Below are positions 16,304-23,888 of a stretch of DNA of 64,000 nucleotides, piece by piece. The notes beneath the pieces were generated by a model that was not told the origin of the DNA, did not search any database, and saw only the letters and a list, made by a program, of their open reading frames with translations. Origin of the DNA: Spirochaetota bacterium. Its GTDB lineage: Bacteria > Spirochaetota > Spirochaetia > Treponematales > UBA12059. Made by a program: the position numbers and the translations under genes. The stretch lies in NCBI GenBank assembly GCA_018262985.1, contig JADFDI010000003.1:347577-411576 (forward strand), in the 5' to 3' direction. The stretch's first letter is position 1; every line of letters begins with the position of its first letter.

Positions 16304-17368
16304 ATGATGCAGAAAGCGGGCGGGAAGGGCGGACGGAAGGGATTGAGGATCGCGCTCGTCGCGGCGGGAACGCTGGCGGCGCTCGCGCTCGGCGCGCTCA
16401 CGGTGACGCGGCACGGCCTGGTGCCGCCGGGCACGGGCTTCATGATACGAGCCCGCGCCGTCCTGTCCGCGCTCGAGCCGGTTCCCTACGAGGCCGTCGC
16501 CCGTCGCGCGGCGGGCGAAGCCGATCTCGACATCGTCGCGAGCCCTCCCCGGGCACTCGTCGACGCGCGCGACCTCTCCATCGAAGGCCCGGGCGGCGCG
16601 CTCCCCGTGCGGCTCTACCGCGCGGAAGGCGCGCCGAAGGGACCCGCGCCCGTCCTCCTCTTCATGCACGGAGGCGGCTGGGTCCAGGGGAGCGTCGGAA
16701 CCTACGACGCGCTCTGCCGCTGGCTCGCCGTGGAGTCCGGCGCCCTGGTCGCGAGCCTCGAGTACCGCCTCGCGCCCGAGCACCCGTATCCCGCCGCCGT
16801 CGAGGACGCGCTCGCCGCCTACCGCTGGCTGCTCTCGGGCGGCGCGGGAACGGACGCCGACGCCGCGCGCGTCTTCGTCTCGGGCGACTCGGCGGGCGGC
16901 AACCTCGCCGCCGTCCTCTGCCTGGCCGCACGCGAGACGGGGCTCCCGCAGCCCGCGGGCCAGATACTCCTGTATCCCGCCACCGACCTTTCCCGCACCG
17001 ACACCGAGTCGCGCGCCAAATACGGCTCGGGCTACCTGCTCGACGCCGAGGCGATGGACTGGTTCATGGACCAGTACGTGCCCGACCGGGCCGAGCGCTC
17101 CGACTGGCGCGTCTCGCCGCTGCTCGCGCCGTCCCACGCGGCTCTTGCTCCCGCCTTGGTCTACACGGCGGAGTACGACGCCCTCCGCGACGAGGGCGAA
17201 GCCTACGCCGCGGCCCTCGCCGCCGACGGCACCCGGGTCGTCTTGAGGCGCGTGGAAGGGCAGGTCCACGGCTTCGCGTCCACCAACCGCTTCTCCCGGG
17301 CCGCCTACCGCGTCTACCGCGAGGCGGGCGCCTTCATCCGCGAGGGAACGCTGCCGGCCGACCGGTGA
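16304..17368 (+). CDS. HSL-family alpha/beta-hydrolase (esterase/lipase)
   Basis: The product has about 354 residues and an N-terminal hydrophobic segment (about 15-35) acting as signal anchor or signal peptide. It contains the oxyanion motif HGGGW, the nucleophile motif GDSAGGN, an Asp in EYDALRDEG and a catalytic His in QVHGF, the full set for the hormone-sensitive-lipase family. I chose the ATG at 16304 over the open-frame extension back to 16127 because the extension is Arg/Pro-rich and overlaps the transporter gene; another ATG is directly adjacent at 16307. The gene starts 65 bases after the transporter stop and may be co-transcribed with it. Confidence 0.88.
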   Translation: MMQKAGGKGGRKGLRIALVAAGTLAALALGALTVTRHGLVPPGTGFMIRARAVLSALEPVPYEAVARRAAGEADLDIVASPPRALVDARDLSIEGPGGALPVRLYRAEGAPKGPAPVLLFMHGGGWVQGSVGTYDALCRWLAVESGALVASLEYRLAPEHPYPAAVEDALAAYRWLLSGGAGTDADAARVFVSGDSAGGNLAAVLCLAARETGLPQPAGQILLYPATDLSRTDTESRAKYGSGYLLDAEAMDWFMDQYVPDRAERSDWRVSPLLAPSHAALAPALVYTAEYDALRDEGEAYAAALAADGTRVVLRRVEGQVHGFASTNRFSRAAYRVYREAGAFIREGTLPADR

Positions 17369-17407
17369 GAGCCGGATCCGGCGGACCAAAAACCTCCACC
17401 CGACCGC

Positions 17408-17436
17408 TTGACACTTTCGCGTCGTTCCGGTAATTT
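17408..17436 (+). promoter_or_regulatory. Strong sigma-70 promoter for the tRNA operon
   Basis: TTGACA at 17408-17413, a 17-bp spacer and TAATTT at 17431-17436 lie 19 bases before the tRNA-Gln 5' end. The -35 box matches consensus and the -10 box at 4 of 6. Confidence 0.8.
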
Positions 17437-17454
17437 CTCCCTCGTTCCGAGCGC

Positions 17455-17525
17455 TCCCCGGTTGTGTAATGGTAGCACGGCAGACTCTGGATCTGCTTGT
17501 GGGGGTTCAAATCCTCCCTGGGGAA
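17455..17525 (+). tRNA. tRNA-Gln (anticodon CUG)
   Basis: The acceptor stem is TCCCCGG with CTGGGGA, with discriminator A at 17525. The anticodon loop CTCTGGA, closed by GCAGA/TCTGC, presents CUG. The T-arm contains GGTTCAAAT. CCA is not encoded. It is the first gene of a two-tRNA transcript. Confidence 0.95.
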
Positions 17526-17561
17526 TACCGGCGCCGACCCAACCCGGCGCGCAATGCAGAC

Positions 17562-17633
17562 GGCCCCTTCGTCTATCGGTTAGGACACAAGATTCTCAAT
17601 CTTGGAAGAGGAGTTCGACTCTCCTAGGGGCTA
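17562..17633 (+). tRNA. tRNA-Glu (anticodon CUC)
   Basis: The acceptor arms are GGCCCCT and AGGGGCT, with a G1:U72 wobble at the end. The anticodon loop TTCTCAA within CAAGA/TCTTG presents CUC. The T-arm has GTTCGACT. CCA is not encoded. The last 17-20 bases of this gene recur in direct and inverted orientation downstream. Confidence 0.95.
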
Positions 17634-17644
17634 ACAGAAAATCC

Positions 17645-17680
17645 AAGAGACCGGCCGCAAGGCCGGTCTCTTGCTTTATA
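17645..17680 (+). terminator. Terminator 1 after tRNA-Glu
   Basis: A 12-bp perfect stem (17645-17656 with 17661-17672) closes a GCAA loop and is followed by TGCTTTAT. It terminates the tRNA transcript. The same hairpin, with compensated base changes, recurs 198 and 396 bases downstream. Confidence 0.85.
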
Positions 17681-17687
17681 GGCAGGC

Positions 17688-17831
17688 GCCCCTAGGAGAG
17701 TCGAACTGCGGAAGCCCCGTCCCGAGCGCATAGCGAGGGCGAGGCGCATGGAAGCGCCGAGAGGGGCTGGAGCCGGTCGAGGGGAGCGAGCAGGAAGCTC
17801 GCGACCCGAGACTCGACTCTCCTAGGGGCTA
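17688..17831 (+). ncRNA. Candidate structured element, copy 1, closed by the tRNA-Glu end hairpin
   Basis: The inverted tRNA end (17688-17707) can pair over about 17 bp with the direct copy at 17815-17831. Inside are an outer stem AGCCCC (17713-17718) with GGGGCT (17763-17768), an inner hairpin GGCGC-ATGGAA-GCGCC (17743-17758) and a GCGAGC-AGGAA-GCTCGC hairpin. Copy 2 has the same layout with different, still complementary stem bases. Whether it is transcribed or acts as DNA is unknown; no terminator-free path from the tRNA promoter exists. Confidence 0.5.
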
Positions 17832-17842
17832 ACAACGAAATC

Positions 17843-17870
17843 CAAAGACCGGCCGATAGGCCGGTCTTTG
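17843..17870 (+). terminator. Terminator 2 in the tRNA-Glu-derived array
   Basis: A perfect 12-bp CAAAGACCGGCC/GGCCGGTCTTTG stem with a GATA loop is followed by CTTTATT. It lies 198 bp from terminator 1. Confidence 0.8.
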
Positions 17871-17884
17871 CTTTATTGGCAGGC

Positions 17885-18028
17885 GCCCCTAGGAGAGTCG
17901 AACTCCGGAGTCGCCGTCGCGACCGATGAGGGAGCGCGAGGCCCATGGATGGGCCGAGAGGCGACGCAGGCGGTTTTCGGGAGCGGGCACGAAGCCCGCT
18001 CCCGAAAACTCGACTCTCCTAGGGGCTA
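17885..18028 (+). ncRNA. Candidate structured element, copy 2
   Basis: The inverted tRNA end at 17885-17904 pairs with 18012-18028. The outer stem is GTCGCC (17910-17915) with GGCGAC (17960-17965). The inner hairpin is GGCCC-ATGGAT-GGGCC (17940-17955), followed by the unpaired GAGA that copy 1 also has. The third hairpin is longer than in copy 1: a 15-bp stem around an ACGAA loop ending near 18009. Confidence 0.5.
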
Positions 18029-18039
18029 TCAAACAAACC

Positions 18040-18068
18040 CGAACGACCGGCCTTCGGCCGGTCGTTCG
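18040..18068. terminator. Terminator 3, bidirectional
   Basis: A 13-bp perfect stem CGAACGACCGGCC/GGCCGGTCGTTCG has a TTC loop. On the minus strand it is followed by GGTTTGTTTG, so it can also end the oxidoreductase transcript arriving from 18175. Confidence 0.75.
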
Positions 18069-18174
18069 CATTTCCGGTGGCGTCCCCTGGGAGAGCGCGC
18101 CTTCGGCGCTTTCGGTGCGGAAACGATCATCGTGCGCCCGCGGCCGCGCGTCCTCATCGAAGTCCGGAGCGCAG

Positions 18175-19764
18175 TCAGCTCCTCATGCACTTCTTCGCCG
18201 CTATCCGGCCCGTCATGATGGCGGTAGGTCCGCCGGCCGGGCTGTACACCCACTTGCCCGCGGCGTACACGTCGGGCAGCGCGGTCTTCACCGAATCGGC
18301 CATGCGGAACATGCTCGTGGTCACCGGGACCTCCTCCTCGAAGGACCAGCCCACGATGGAGCCTTCCGAGCTTCCCACCCGCTCGCGGATCGACGAGGGC
18401 GAGGCGGAGAAGCTGAACAGGACGTGGTCCTTGAGGCCGGGGTAGAGGCTCCCGGAAATCGTCTCGATGAAAGCCTTCTCGACGTGGCGCTTTAACTCGT
18501 CGTGCCAGCCCTCCGCGCGGATCCGCTCGCTCAAGGCGTAGTCGAACAGGGCGCTGATGATGAGCCCGGTCTTGCCCGCGGGCGCCGCGTCGCCGTCGCG
18601 CAGGGCCGGGATCGAGATCTCGAAGGTGTTGTAGCGGCAGAAGCGGCCGAGCCATTCCAGCACCTCGTCCTTCGGCAGCGCGCCCCGGCGTCCGAGCAGC
18701 GCCGTGAGCTCGTCGGTGTGGATGGCGCCGAGGCCCCGGCGGTCCGGCGTGTGGAAGACGTGGGCGCTCGCGCGGCCGCCGAAGTGGTCGGGCGGCAGGT
18801 CGGCGGCCAGGAAGACCGAGAAGACCGATTCGGCGCCGTGGCGCTTCAGCACCGCCTCCTTCGTCCGCGCGAACAAGGCCTTTTCCTTCGGCGCGAGCCC
18901 GGCGTCGGCGCTCAGGGCGTACAGGGTCTTGAGGTCGCCGGTCCAGATCAGCTTGCCGTACCGGTAGGCATTTCCCGCGGCGTCGGTAAGGGTCTTCGCG
19001 GCGGGGTCGACGGCCACGATCTCGGTATCGAGCCGCAGACCGCCGCCGCGCCGCGTTATCGCGTCCGCCATGGCCTCGATGAAGGCGCCGACTCCGCCCT
19101 TCGGATAGACGTAGTCGCCGTAGAGCGCGAAGTAGCTCAGGGCGAAGAACACTGGCGTCTTCCGGAAGAAGTGCTGGCCGATGATGTCCTTGAGCGAGCG
19201 GTTGGCGGAGAGTTCGTCGAGTCGCTCTTCGAAAGGCGTGTCCATCCTGGAAATGCGGTACATGGTCCGCATGAACTTGAACATCCACGCGAGCATCGCG
19301 GGAACGAGGACGAGGACGTTCTTCCGCTTCCGGGCGAAGAGGGGGCTGTCGACGCCGTAGAGCGTCTTCATGTCGCCGATGACCGCGCGGATGGCGTCGA
19401 CGATCCGGTCGACGTCCTCGCCGCTTTCGGGGTAGAGGCTTTTCAGGAGCTCCGCGTACGCGTCGAGGCTCCGTTCCCCTTCGATCTTGAGCACGCGGTC
19501 CTCGACGCCCAGCGTGATGGGGTTGGGGAGCATCTCGACGTCGAGGCCGAATTCCTTGACGAGGGGCTTCACGAGGCCGGCGTTGACCAGGGCCCGCGCG
19601 CCGCCCTCGAAGCGGAAGCCGTCGCGGACGAAGGAGTTCATGAGTCCGCCGCACGTTTCGTTCTTCTCGAGGAGGAGCACCTCCTTCCCCTTGTTCGCCA
19701 GGCTCAAGGCCGCGGTTAGTCCCGCGATGCCGCCGCCGACCACGATGACGTCCTTGCGCGTCAT
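18175..19764 (-). CDS. Phytoene-desaturase/carotenoid-isomerase-like FAD oxidoreductase
   Basis: The product has 529 residues. The N-terminus is a dinucleotide-binding motif, VIVVGGGIAGLTAAL, followed by an acidic strand end (LLLEK). The C-terminus has VYAAGKWVYSPAGGPTAIMTGRIAA, the FAD-contacting end motif of the CrtI/CrtISO/RetSat family. Carotenoid genes are absent nearby, so the substrate may be another lipid or polyene. The start overlaps the SDR stop by four bases (ATGA). The frame stays open far upstream, but that part is the SDR gene in another frame and is not coding here. Confidence 0.85.
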   Translation of the reverse strand: MTRKDVIVVGGGIAGLTAALSLANKGKEVLLLEKNETCGGLMNSFVRDGFRFEGGARALVNAGLVKPLVKEFGLDVEMLPNPITLGVEDRVLKIEGERSLDAYAELLKSLYPESGEDVDRIVDAIRAVIGDMKTLYGVDSPLFARKRKNVLVLVPAMLAWMFKFMRTMYRISRMDTPFEERLDELSANRSLKDIIGQHFFRKTPVFFALSYFALYGDYVYPKGGVGAFIEAMADAITRRGGGLRLDTEIVAVDPAAKTLTDAAGNAYRYGKLIWTGDLKTLYALSADAGLAPKEKALFARTKEAVLKRHGAESVFSVFLAADLPPDHFGGRASAHVFHTPDRRGLGAIHTDELTALLGRRGALPKDEVLEWLGRFCRYNTFEISIPALRDGDAAPAGKTGLIISALFDYALSERIRAEGWHDELKRHVEKAFIETISGSLYPGLKDHVLFSFSASPSSIRERVGSSEGSIVGWSFEEEVPVTTSMFRMADSVKTALPDVYAAGKWVYSPAGGPTAIMTGRIAAKKCMRS

Positions 19765-20723
19765 GGCGCCACCCCCTTCGCGTCGAGGAGTTCGAGGGTC
19801 CGCTTCCACAGGGCCTCCGCCGCCTCCGCGTCCCGGGCCGGCGGCGTCAGTTCCTCTTCCGTCGTCAGGTGGAAGAAGGCGTCGCTCCTTCCCGCCATCT
19901 CGCCCGAGGCGCCGAGCCAGTAGAGCGCCTCGGCCGAGACTTCGGGCGAGTCCGAGTTCCGGTCGATGACGTTCCGTTTGTACCACTTGTAGAAGCGGCC
20001 GTTGTCCCTGCCGGTCTCCGTCCGCACCATGCCCGGGTGCATCGCGATGATGGTCGCGCCCGAGGACCCGAGCTCTTTCGCGAAGACGTGCATCGACAGG
20101 AGCTGCGCGATCTTCCCGGCCCCGTAGGCCTTGAGGCCCGAGTAGCGCCTGCGCCGCCACTCCAGGTCGTCCAGGTCGAGGCCCCAGACCGCGAAGCGGT
20201 AACCCTCCGAGCCGACCAGGATGACCCTGGCCTTCCCCTCGCGCTTGAGCTTCGGGAGGAGCAGCTTCGTGATGACGAAGGGGGCGAGGTAGTGCACGGC
20301 GAAATTCGTCTCGAAGCCGTCGGGCGTCTCCGTCCGCGCGTCCAGGTGGAGCCCCGCGTTGTGGATGAGGACGTCGATAGGCGCTTCGAGGGCCGCCAGG
20401 GCGCGCCCGACCCGTTGCATGTCCTCGAGGACTGACAGGTCGGCGACGAGGGTCTCGACCTCGACGCCGAACTCGGCGGCCAGCTCCGCGCGCACGCGTT
20501 CGGACTTCTCCGGATTCCGGTTGACCAGGAGCAGTCGCGCGCCCATGGACGCGTACTTCCGCGCCGTGCGGTAGCCGACCCCGGAAGTGGCGCCGGTGAT
20601 GACGACCAGCTTTTCGCGGAAGGGCTCGTCGCAGCGCTTCGGGGCGACCTTCATGTTCTTCAGCATCGCGAACACGTTCGACCACTCGTACTGCGGCCAA
20701 TAGCGGCGGATGGCGGGGTTCAT
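19761..20723 (-). CDS. Short-chain dehydrogenase/reductase
   Basis: The 320-residue SDR has the cofactor motif VITGATSGVGYRTA, then HNAG, and a catalytic YGAGK (YxxxK) preceded by VILVGSEGY, where the Ser sits. An N-terminal extension of about 40 residues precedes the Rossmann fold. The architecture resembles retinol-dehydrogenase/WW-oxidoreductase-type SDRs. It is the first gene of a two-gene operon with the FAD oxidoreductase, which suggests successive redox steps on one hydrophobic substrate. The start ATG at 20723 has an AAGGAG site and a promoter upstream. Confidence 0.88.
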   Translation of the reverse strand: MNPAIRRYWPQYEWSNVFAMLKNMKVAPKRCDEPFREKLVVITGATSGVGYRTARKYASMGARLLLVNRNPEKSERVRAELAAEFGVEVETLVADLSVLEDMQRVGRALAALEAPIDVLIHNAGLHLDARTETPDGFETNFAVHYLAPFVITKLLLPKLKREGKARVILVGSEGYRFAVWGLDLDDLEWRRRRYSGLKAYGAGKIAQLLSMHVFAKELGSSGATIIAMHPGMVRTETGRDNGRFYKWYKRNVIDRNSDSPEVSAEALYWLGASGEMAGRSDAFFHLTTEEELTPPARDAEAAEALWKRTLELLDAKGVAP

Positions 20724-20753
20724 GCACGGCGCTCCTTGGGCTGTCGCCGGCTG

Positions 20754-20782
20754 ATTGTAGTCGCTCGACCGGCTCCGGGCAA
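20754..20782 (-). promoter_or_regulatory. Sigma-70 promoter for the SDR-oxidoreductase operon
   Basis: The minus strand shows TTGCCC, a 17-bp spacer and TACAAT, about 30 bases upstream of the SDR start codon. Confidence 0.7.
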
Positions 20783-20897
20783 GGAAAAGGAAAAGCCGGG
20801 CGGCCACCGGGGCCGGGCTTCCGGCCGCTGGTTCCGAACCTTCCACGCACGCGACGGCCGTTGCCTTCCGCCCCGAAGCATGCTCCAATGTCAGACC

Positions 20898-21497
20898 ATG
20901 AAGACCAAGCACGTGCTGGCGCTCTTCCTCGCCCTCATGGCGGTCCTGATCGTCCTCGCCCTCGTCTTCCGGGAAGGGTTCCTCGCGCTGCTCGACCAAC
21001 CCGGCCTGCTCGCGCACGCCCGCTTCGTCCATATCGCGGCGGCCACCCTCTTCCTCGCCAACGCGGCGTTCGGCATGGTCTGGGAAGCGCGGAGCCTGAA
21101 ATCCGGACGTCCTGGACCGCTCGTCCACACCTACGCCACCGTGGCTTGGCTGGACGCGCGACTCTCTTCGCCCCTCATCGTGCTCTCGCTCCTGTCCGGC
21201 CTCATGCTCGCCGCGGGCTCGGGCGACCTGTGGAGCGTCGGCTGGCTTTCGAACGCCTTCGTCCTCTTCATCCTGTCAGGAGTCGTGTGGGTGGCGAGCG
21301 ACATCCCGACCCAGGGCAAGGTCCGGCGCCTGATGGCCGCCCTGGACCCCGCGGGCGTCGCGCTCCCCGCCGAGCTCGTCCGCGTACTCAGGCTGCGCCT
21401 GTGGATAGGCCTCGCCGGCGTCCTCCCCCTCGTCGCCGTCCTCGCCCTCATGGTCTACAAGCCCGAGGTCAAAGCCGTCGCGACCTGGTTCCGCTGA
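20898..21497 (+). CDS. DUF2269-like integral membrane protein
   Basis: The 199-residue protein has about five hydrophobic segments (about 7-24, 42-58, 85-105, 115-133, 165-185). The pattern HARFVHIAAATLFLANAAFGMVWEA resembles the predicted heme-like, His-containing membrane proteins grouped as DUF2269. It is divergent from the SDR operon and convergent with recJ. I chose the ATG at 20898; the frame upstream is open but lacks membrane character. Function unknown. Confidence 0.75.
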   Translation: MKTKHVLALFLALMAVLIVLALVFREGFLALLDQPGLLAHARFVHIAAATLFLANAAFGMVWEARSLKSGRPGPLVHTYATVAWLDARLSSPLIVLSLLSGLMLAAGSGDLWSVGWLSNAFVLFILSGVVWVASDIPTQGKVRRLMAALDPAGVALPAELVRVLRLRLWIGLAGVLPLVAVLALMVYKPEVKAVATWFR

Positions 21498-21617
21498 GTT
21501 CGGCGAAGCGCCTCGCGGCCCCCCGCAGAACAGCATTCAACCAGGCAACGCACCCGCCCCGAGACAACGCTCCTCGTTCTACATGCGGGCGCGGCGTGAT
21601 GGCGCAAACCCGGCGTA

Positions 21618-21728
21618 GCGCCGCGCGGAAGCCGGTAGCACGGCGGGTGACGAACGGAAACGCGCTCCCGACCGAGAGCTTGAGGGAGTGGAGTGCGTTT
21701 CCGTTCGTCAGGCCCCGCGCGGCAGGGC
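21618..21728. terminator. Long imperfect inverted repeat between convergent genes
   Basis: The arms 21649-21663 and 21695-21709 are perfectly complementary over 15 bp, around a 31-base loop. Additional GCCGCGCGG/CCGCGCGGC pairing lies outside them. It separates the convergent DUF2269 and recJ genes and probably acts as a bidirectional terminator, though no T-run is present. Confidence 0.5.
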
Positions 21729-21752
21729 TCCGATAACGCCCTTCGCCGCAGT

Positions 21753-23885
21753 TTACTCCGATCCCGCCCTGCGCGCGTCGAGCACCACGAGCTGCGCGGT
21801 CGAACTCCCGTTCCACCAGTTCCGCTGCACGTTGAAGGCCACGTCGAGCCTGTCCACGCGCTCGAACTCGCGGCCGAGCTTCTCGGCGGCGTTCCACCAG
21901 AGGGCGGGGAAGGGGTGCTTGCCGAAGTCGAGGGTCAGCTTCAGATGGCTCGACTCGCGCTTGCCGACGATGTCGATGGCCGCGATCGGCACGTTCCGGG
22001 CTACGAACACGAGCTTGGGGTTCTTCTCGCCGAAGGGCTCGAAGCGGTCCACCAGGTCGAGGAGCTCGGGCCGGAGGTACTCGTGCGGCAGCTCCGCGTC
22101 GACGGCGAGCGTCTCTTCCTCGGGTACGGCGTCGAGCTCGACGCCCTCCACGAAGCGGGCGGTGCGCGCGACGAACTCGTCCCACTTCCCGCGCGGCAGC
22201 GAGAAGCCCGCCGCGGCATCGTGGCCGCCGTAGTCGATGAAGAGCTCCGCGCTCGCTTCGAGCAGTCCCCGCACGTCGAAGCCCGTCTTCGAGCGGATCG
22301 AGCCGACGGCTATCCCCGAGGGCAGGAAGGCCACCATGACCGCGGTCGCCTTGAAGGCCGCCGAGAGCCGGCTCGCGATGATGCCGGTGATGCCCCGGTG
22401 CACGTCGTCGCGCCCGACCAGCACGAGCTTCCCGCCGTGGGCCTGGAGGCTCGCCTCCGCGTCGGGACGCACCGCCTCCCAGGCGGCCGCGCCGAGGGCT
22501 TTCCGCTCTTCGTTCAACGCGATCACCTGGTCCGCGAGCTCGACCCTCCGCCGCGCGTCCTCCGCCAGCAAGAGCTCCACGGCGAGCTCCGGCTTGCCCA
22601 TGCGCCCCGCCGCGTTGATGACGGGCGTGAGCTGCCACGAGATCTCGTTGGCGCTGAGCTTGCGGTTGGCCAGGTTGAGCTTGCCGACCAGCTCGGCCAG
22701 TCCCGGCCGCGGGGCGGCGGCCAGGGCCGCCAGGCCCTCGCGCACCAGGATGCGGTTCTCGTTGCGGAGCGGCATCATGTCGGCCACGGTGCCGATCGCG
22801 GCCAGCTGGAGCGCGGCGCGGTCGGCGCCCGAATCGGGCAGGGCGCGCGCCAGCACCCAGCCCGTGAACAGGTTCTCGAACACGTCGAGCTCGCCGACCT
22901 CGGCGCCCGAGTAGCGCGCGAGGCGCGACATGCCCGCGAGCCGCACGAGGCTCGCGCCGCGCGCCGCGGGTATCGCCTCGCCGATCTCGGGGGCCGCGTC
23001 GTAGCATTGCACCTCGGCCGAGGCGCCGAACACCTTGGCGAGCAGGCGCTTCTGGAGGGCGCCGTCCCACACGAAGATCTGCCGCCCCTCGAGGAAGGGC
23101 ACGAGCCGCGTGCGCGACAGGTCCACCATGCCCGGCACGATGGTCTCGGCGACGCGGCCGATCTCCACGAGGTTCCGGAGCCGCACGGCCTCGACGATGT
23201 AGCTGTCGGCGGCCGGCCGCACGTTGAGCAGGGCGATGTCCTGCTTGTAGAAGCCCGAGCGCGCGAAGGCGAGGGCCCGGAGCGCCTTCCAGGCCACGCC
23301 CACGCCCGCTAGGTCGCGGAAGGGGTAGCCGGAGTCCGGCAGCTTCGGGTCGACCACGGCCACCGCCTCGGGCGGCTCCGGGGCCTGCAGGTTGTGGTGG
23401 TCGAGCACCACGAGGTCGATGCCGAGCTCGAGCGCCCTGTCCGCCTCCTCGTGGTTCGAGATGCCGCAGTCGACGGTGATCACCAGGGTGCCGCCCGCGG
23501 CCGCGAACTCCTCGAGCGCGGCGACCGTCAGGCCGTAGGGCTCGTCCGCGCGCGGCACCCGCCACGATACGTCGGCGCCGAGGGCCCGGAGCCCCTCCAC
23601 CATGAGCGCGGTCGAGGTGACGCCGTCCGTGTCGCGGTCGCCGAACACGAGCAGCTTCTCGCCCTCGTCGAGGGCCTGGAGCATGCGGTCGACCGCGTCC
23701 TCCATCCCGTCGAGCAGGAAGGGGTTGTGGAGGTGGCGGAGGCCCTCCTCCACGAACCAGCGCGCCTCCTCCGGCGCCGCGAGCCCCCGCCGCGCCATGA
23801 TGGAGGCGGAGAGCAGGTCGACCCCGTAGCGCGCGGCCGTCTCCTTGACGGTTTCCGGGGCGATATCCTTCCGGACCCAGTCCAT
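21753..23885 (-). CDS. recJ: Single-stranded-DNA-specific exonuclease RecJ, long form
   Basis: The 710-residue protein has DHH-family motif I GDRDTDGVTS (about residue 82), an Asp in VITVDCGISNHEEAD, the DHH motif VVLDHHNLQAPE, and DHHA1 GGHDAAAGFS near 570. Typical bacterial RecJ has about 560-580 residues. The excess lies mainly in a roughly 130-residue segment after the DHH motif (about 215-350), a feature I associate with spirochaete RecJ. Its role is 5'-3' ssDNA degradation in recombination and mismatch repair. It starts three bases after the phosphorylase stop and is co-transcribed with it. Confidence 0.92.
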   Translation of the reverse strand: MDWVRKDIAPETVKETAARYGVDLLSASIMARRGLAAPEEARWFVEEGLRHLHNPFLLDGMEDAVDRMLQALDEGEKLLVFGDRDTDGVTSTALMVEGLRALGADVSWRVPRADEPYGLTVAALEEFAAAGGTLVITVDCGISNHEEADRALELGIDLVVLDHHNLQAPEPPEAVAVVDPKLPDSGYPFRDLAGVGVAWKALRALAFARSGFYKQDIALLNVRPAADSYIVEAVRLRNLVEIGRVAETIVPGMVDLSRTRLVPFLEGRQIFVWDGALQKRLLAKVFGASAEVQCYDAAPEIGEAIPAARGASLVRLAGMSRLARYSGAEVGELDVFENLFTGWVLARALPDSGADRAALQLAAIGTVADMMPLRNENRILVREGLAALAAAPRPGLAELVGKLNLANRKLSANEISWQLTPVINAAGRMGKPELAVELLLAEDARRRVELADQVIALNEERKALGAAAWEAVRPDAEASLQAHGGKLVLVGRDDVHRGITGIIASRLSAAFKATAVMVAFLPSGIAVGSIRSKTGFDVRGLLEASAELFIDYGGHDAAAGFSLPRGKWDEFVARTARFVEGVELDAVPEEETLAVDAELPHEYLRPELLDLVDRFEPFGEKNPKLVFVARNVPIAAIDIVGKRESSHLKLTLDFGKHPFPALWWNAAEKLGREFERVDRLDVAFNVQRNWWNGSSTAQLVVLDARRAGSE

Positions 23886-23888
23886 GGC

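Larger units (their letters stand above)
17617..18095 (+). repeat. Tandem 198-bp units built from the tRNA-Glu 3' end
   Basis: GACTCTCCTAGGGGCTA occurs at 17617-17633 (in the tRNA), 17815-17831 and 18012-18028. Each copy is followed by a GACCGGCC/GGCCGGTC terminator hairpin at 17645-17672, 17843-17870 and 18040-18068. After the first two terminators an inverted copy of the tRNA end appears (17688-17707 and 17885-17904), then a structured insert of about 105 bases, then the next direct copy. A degenerate inverted copy at 18082-18095 lies at the expected 197-bp offset, so a third unit is truncated. The spacing of 197-198 bp is constant. No protein-coding gene fits in 17634-18174. Confidence 0.92.

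Noticed and set aside
17408-18218. Small open frames over the tRNA region
   Set aside because: They read through tRNAs, terminators and inverted repeats and have no protein features.
18175-20850. A single 891-residue protein covering the oxidoreductase and upstream DNA
   Set aside because: The first 360 codons are a frame-shifted shadow of the SDR gene. The real start is the ATG at 19764 next to the dinucleotide-binding motif.
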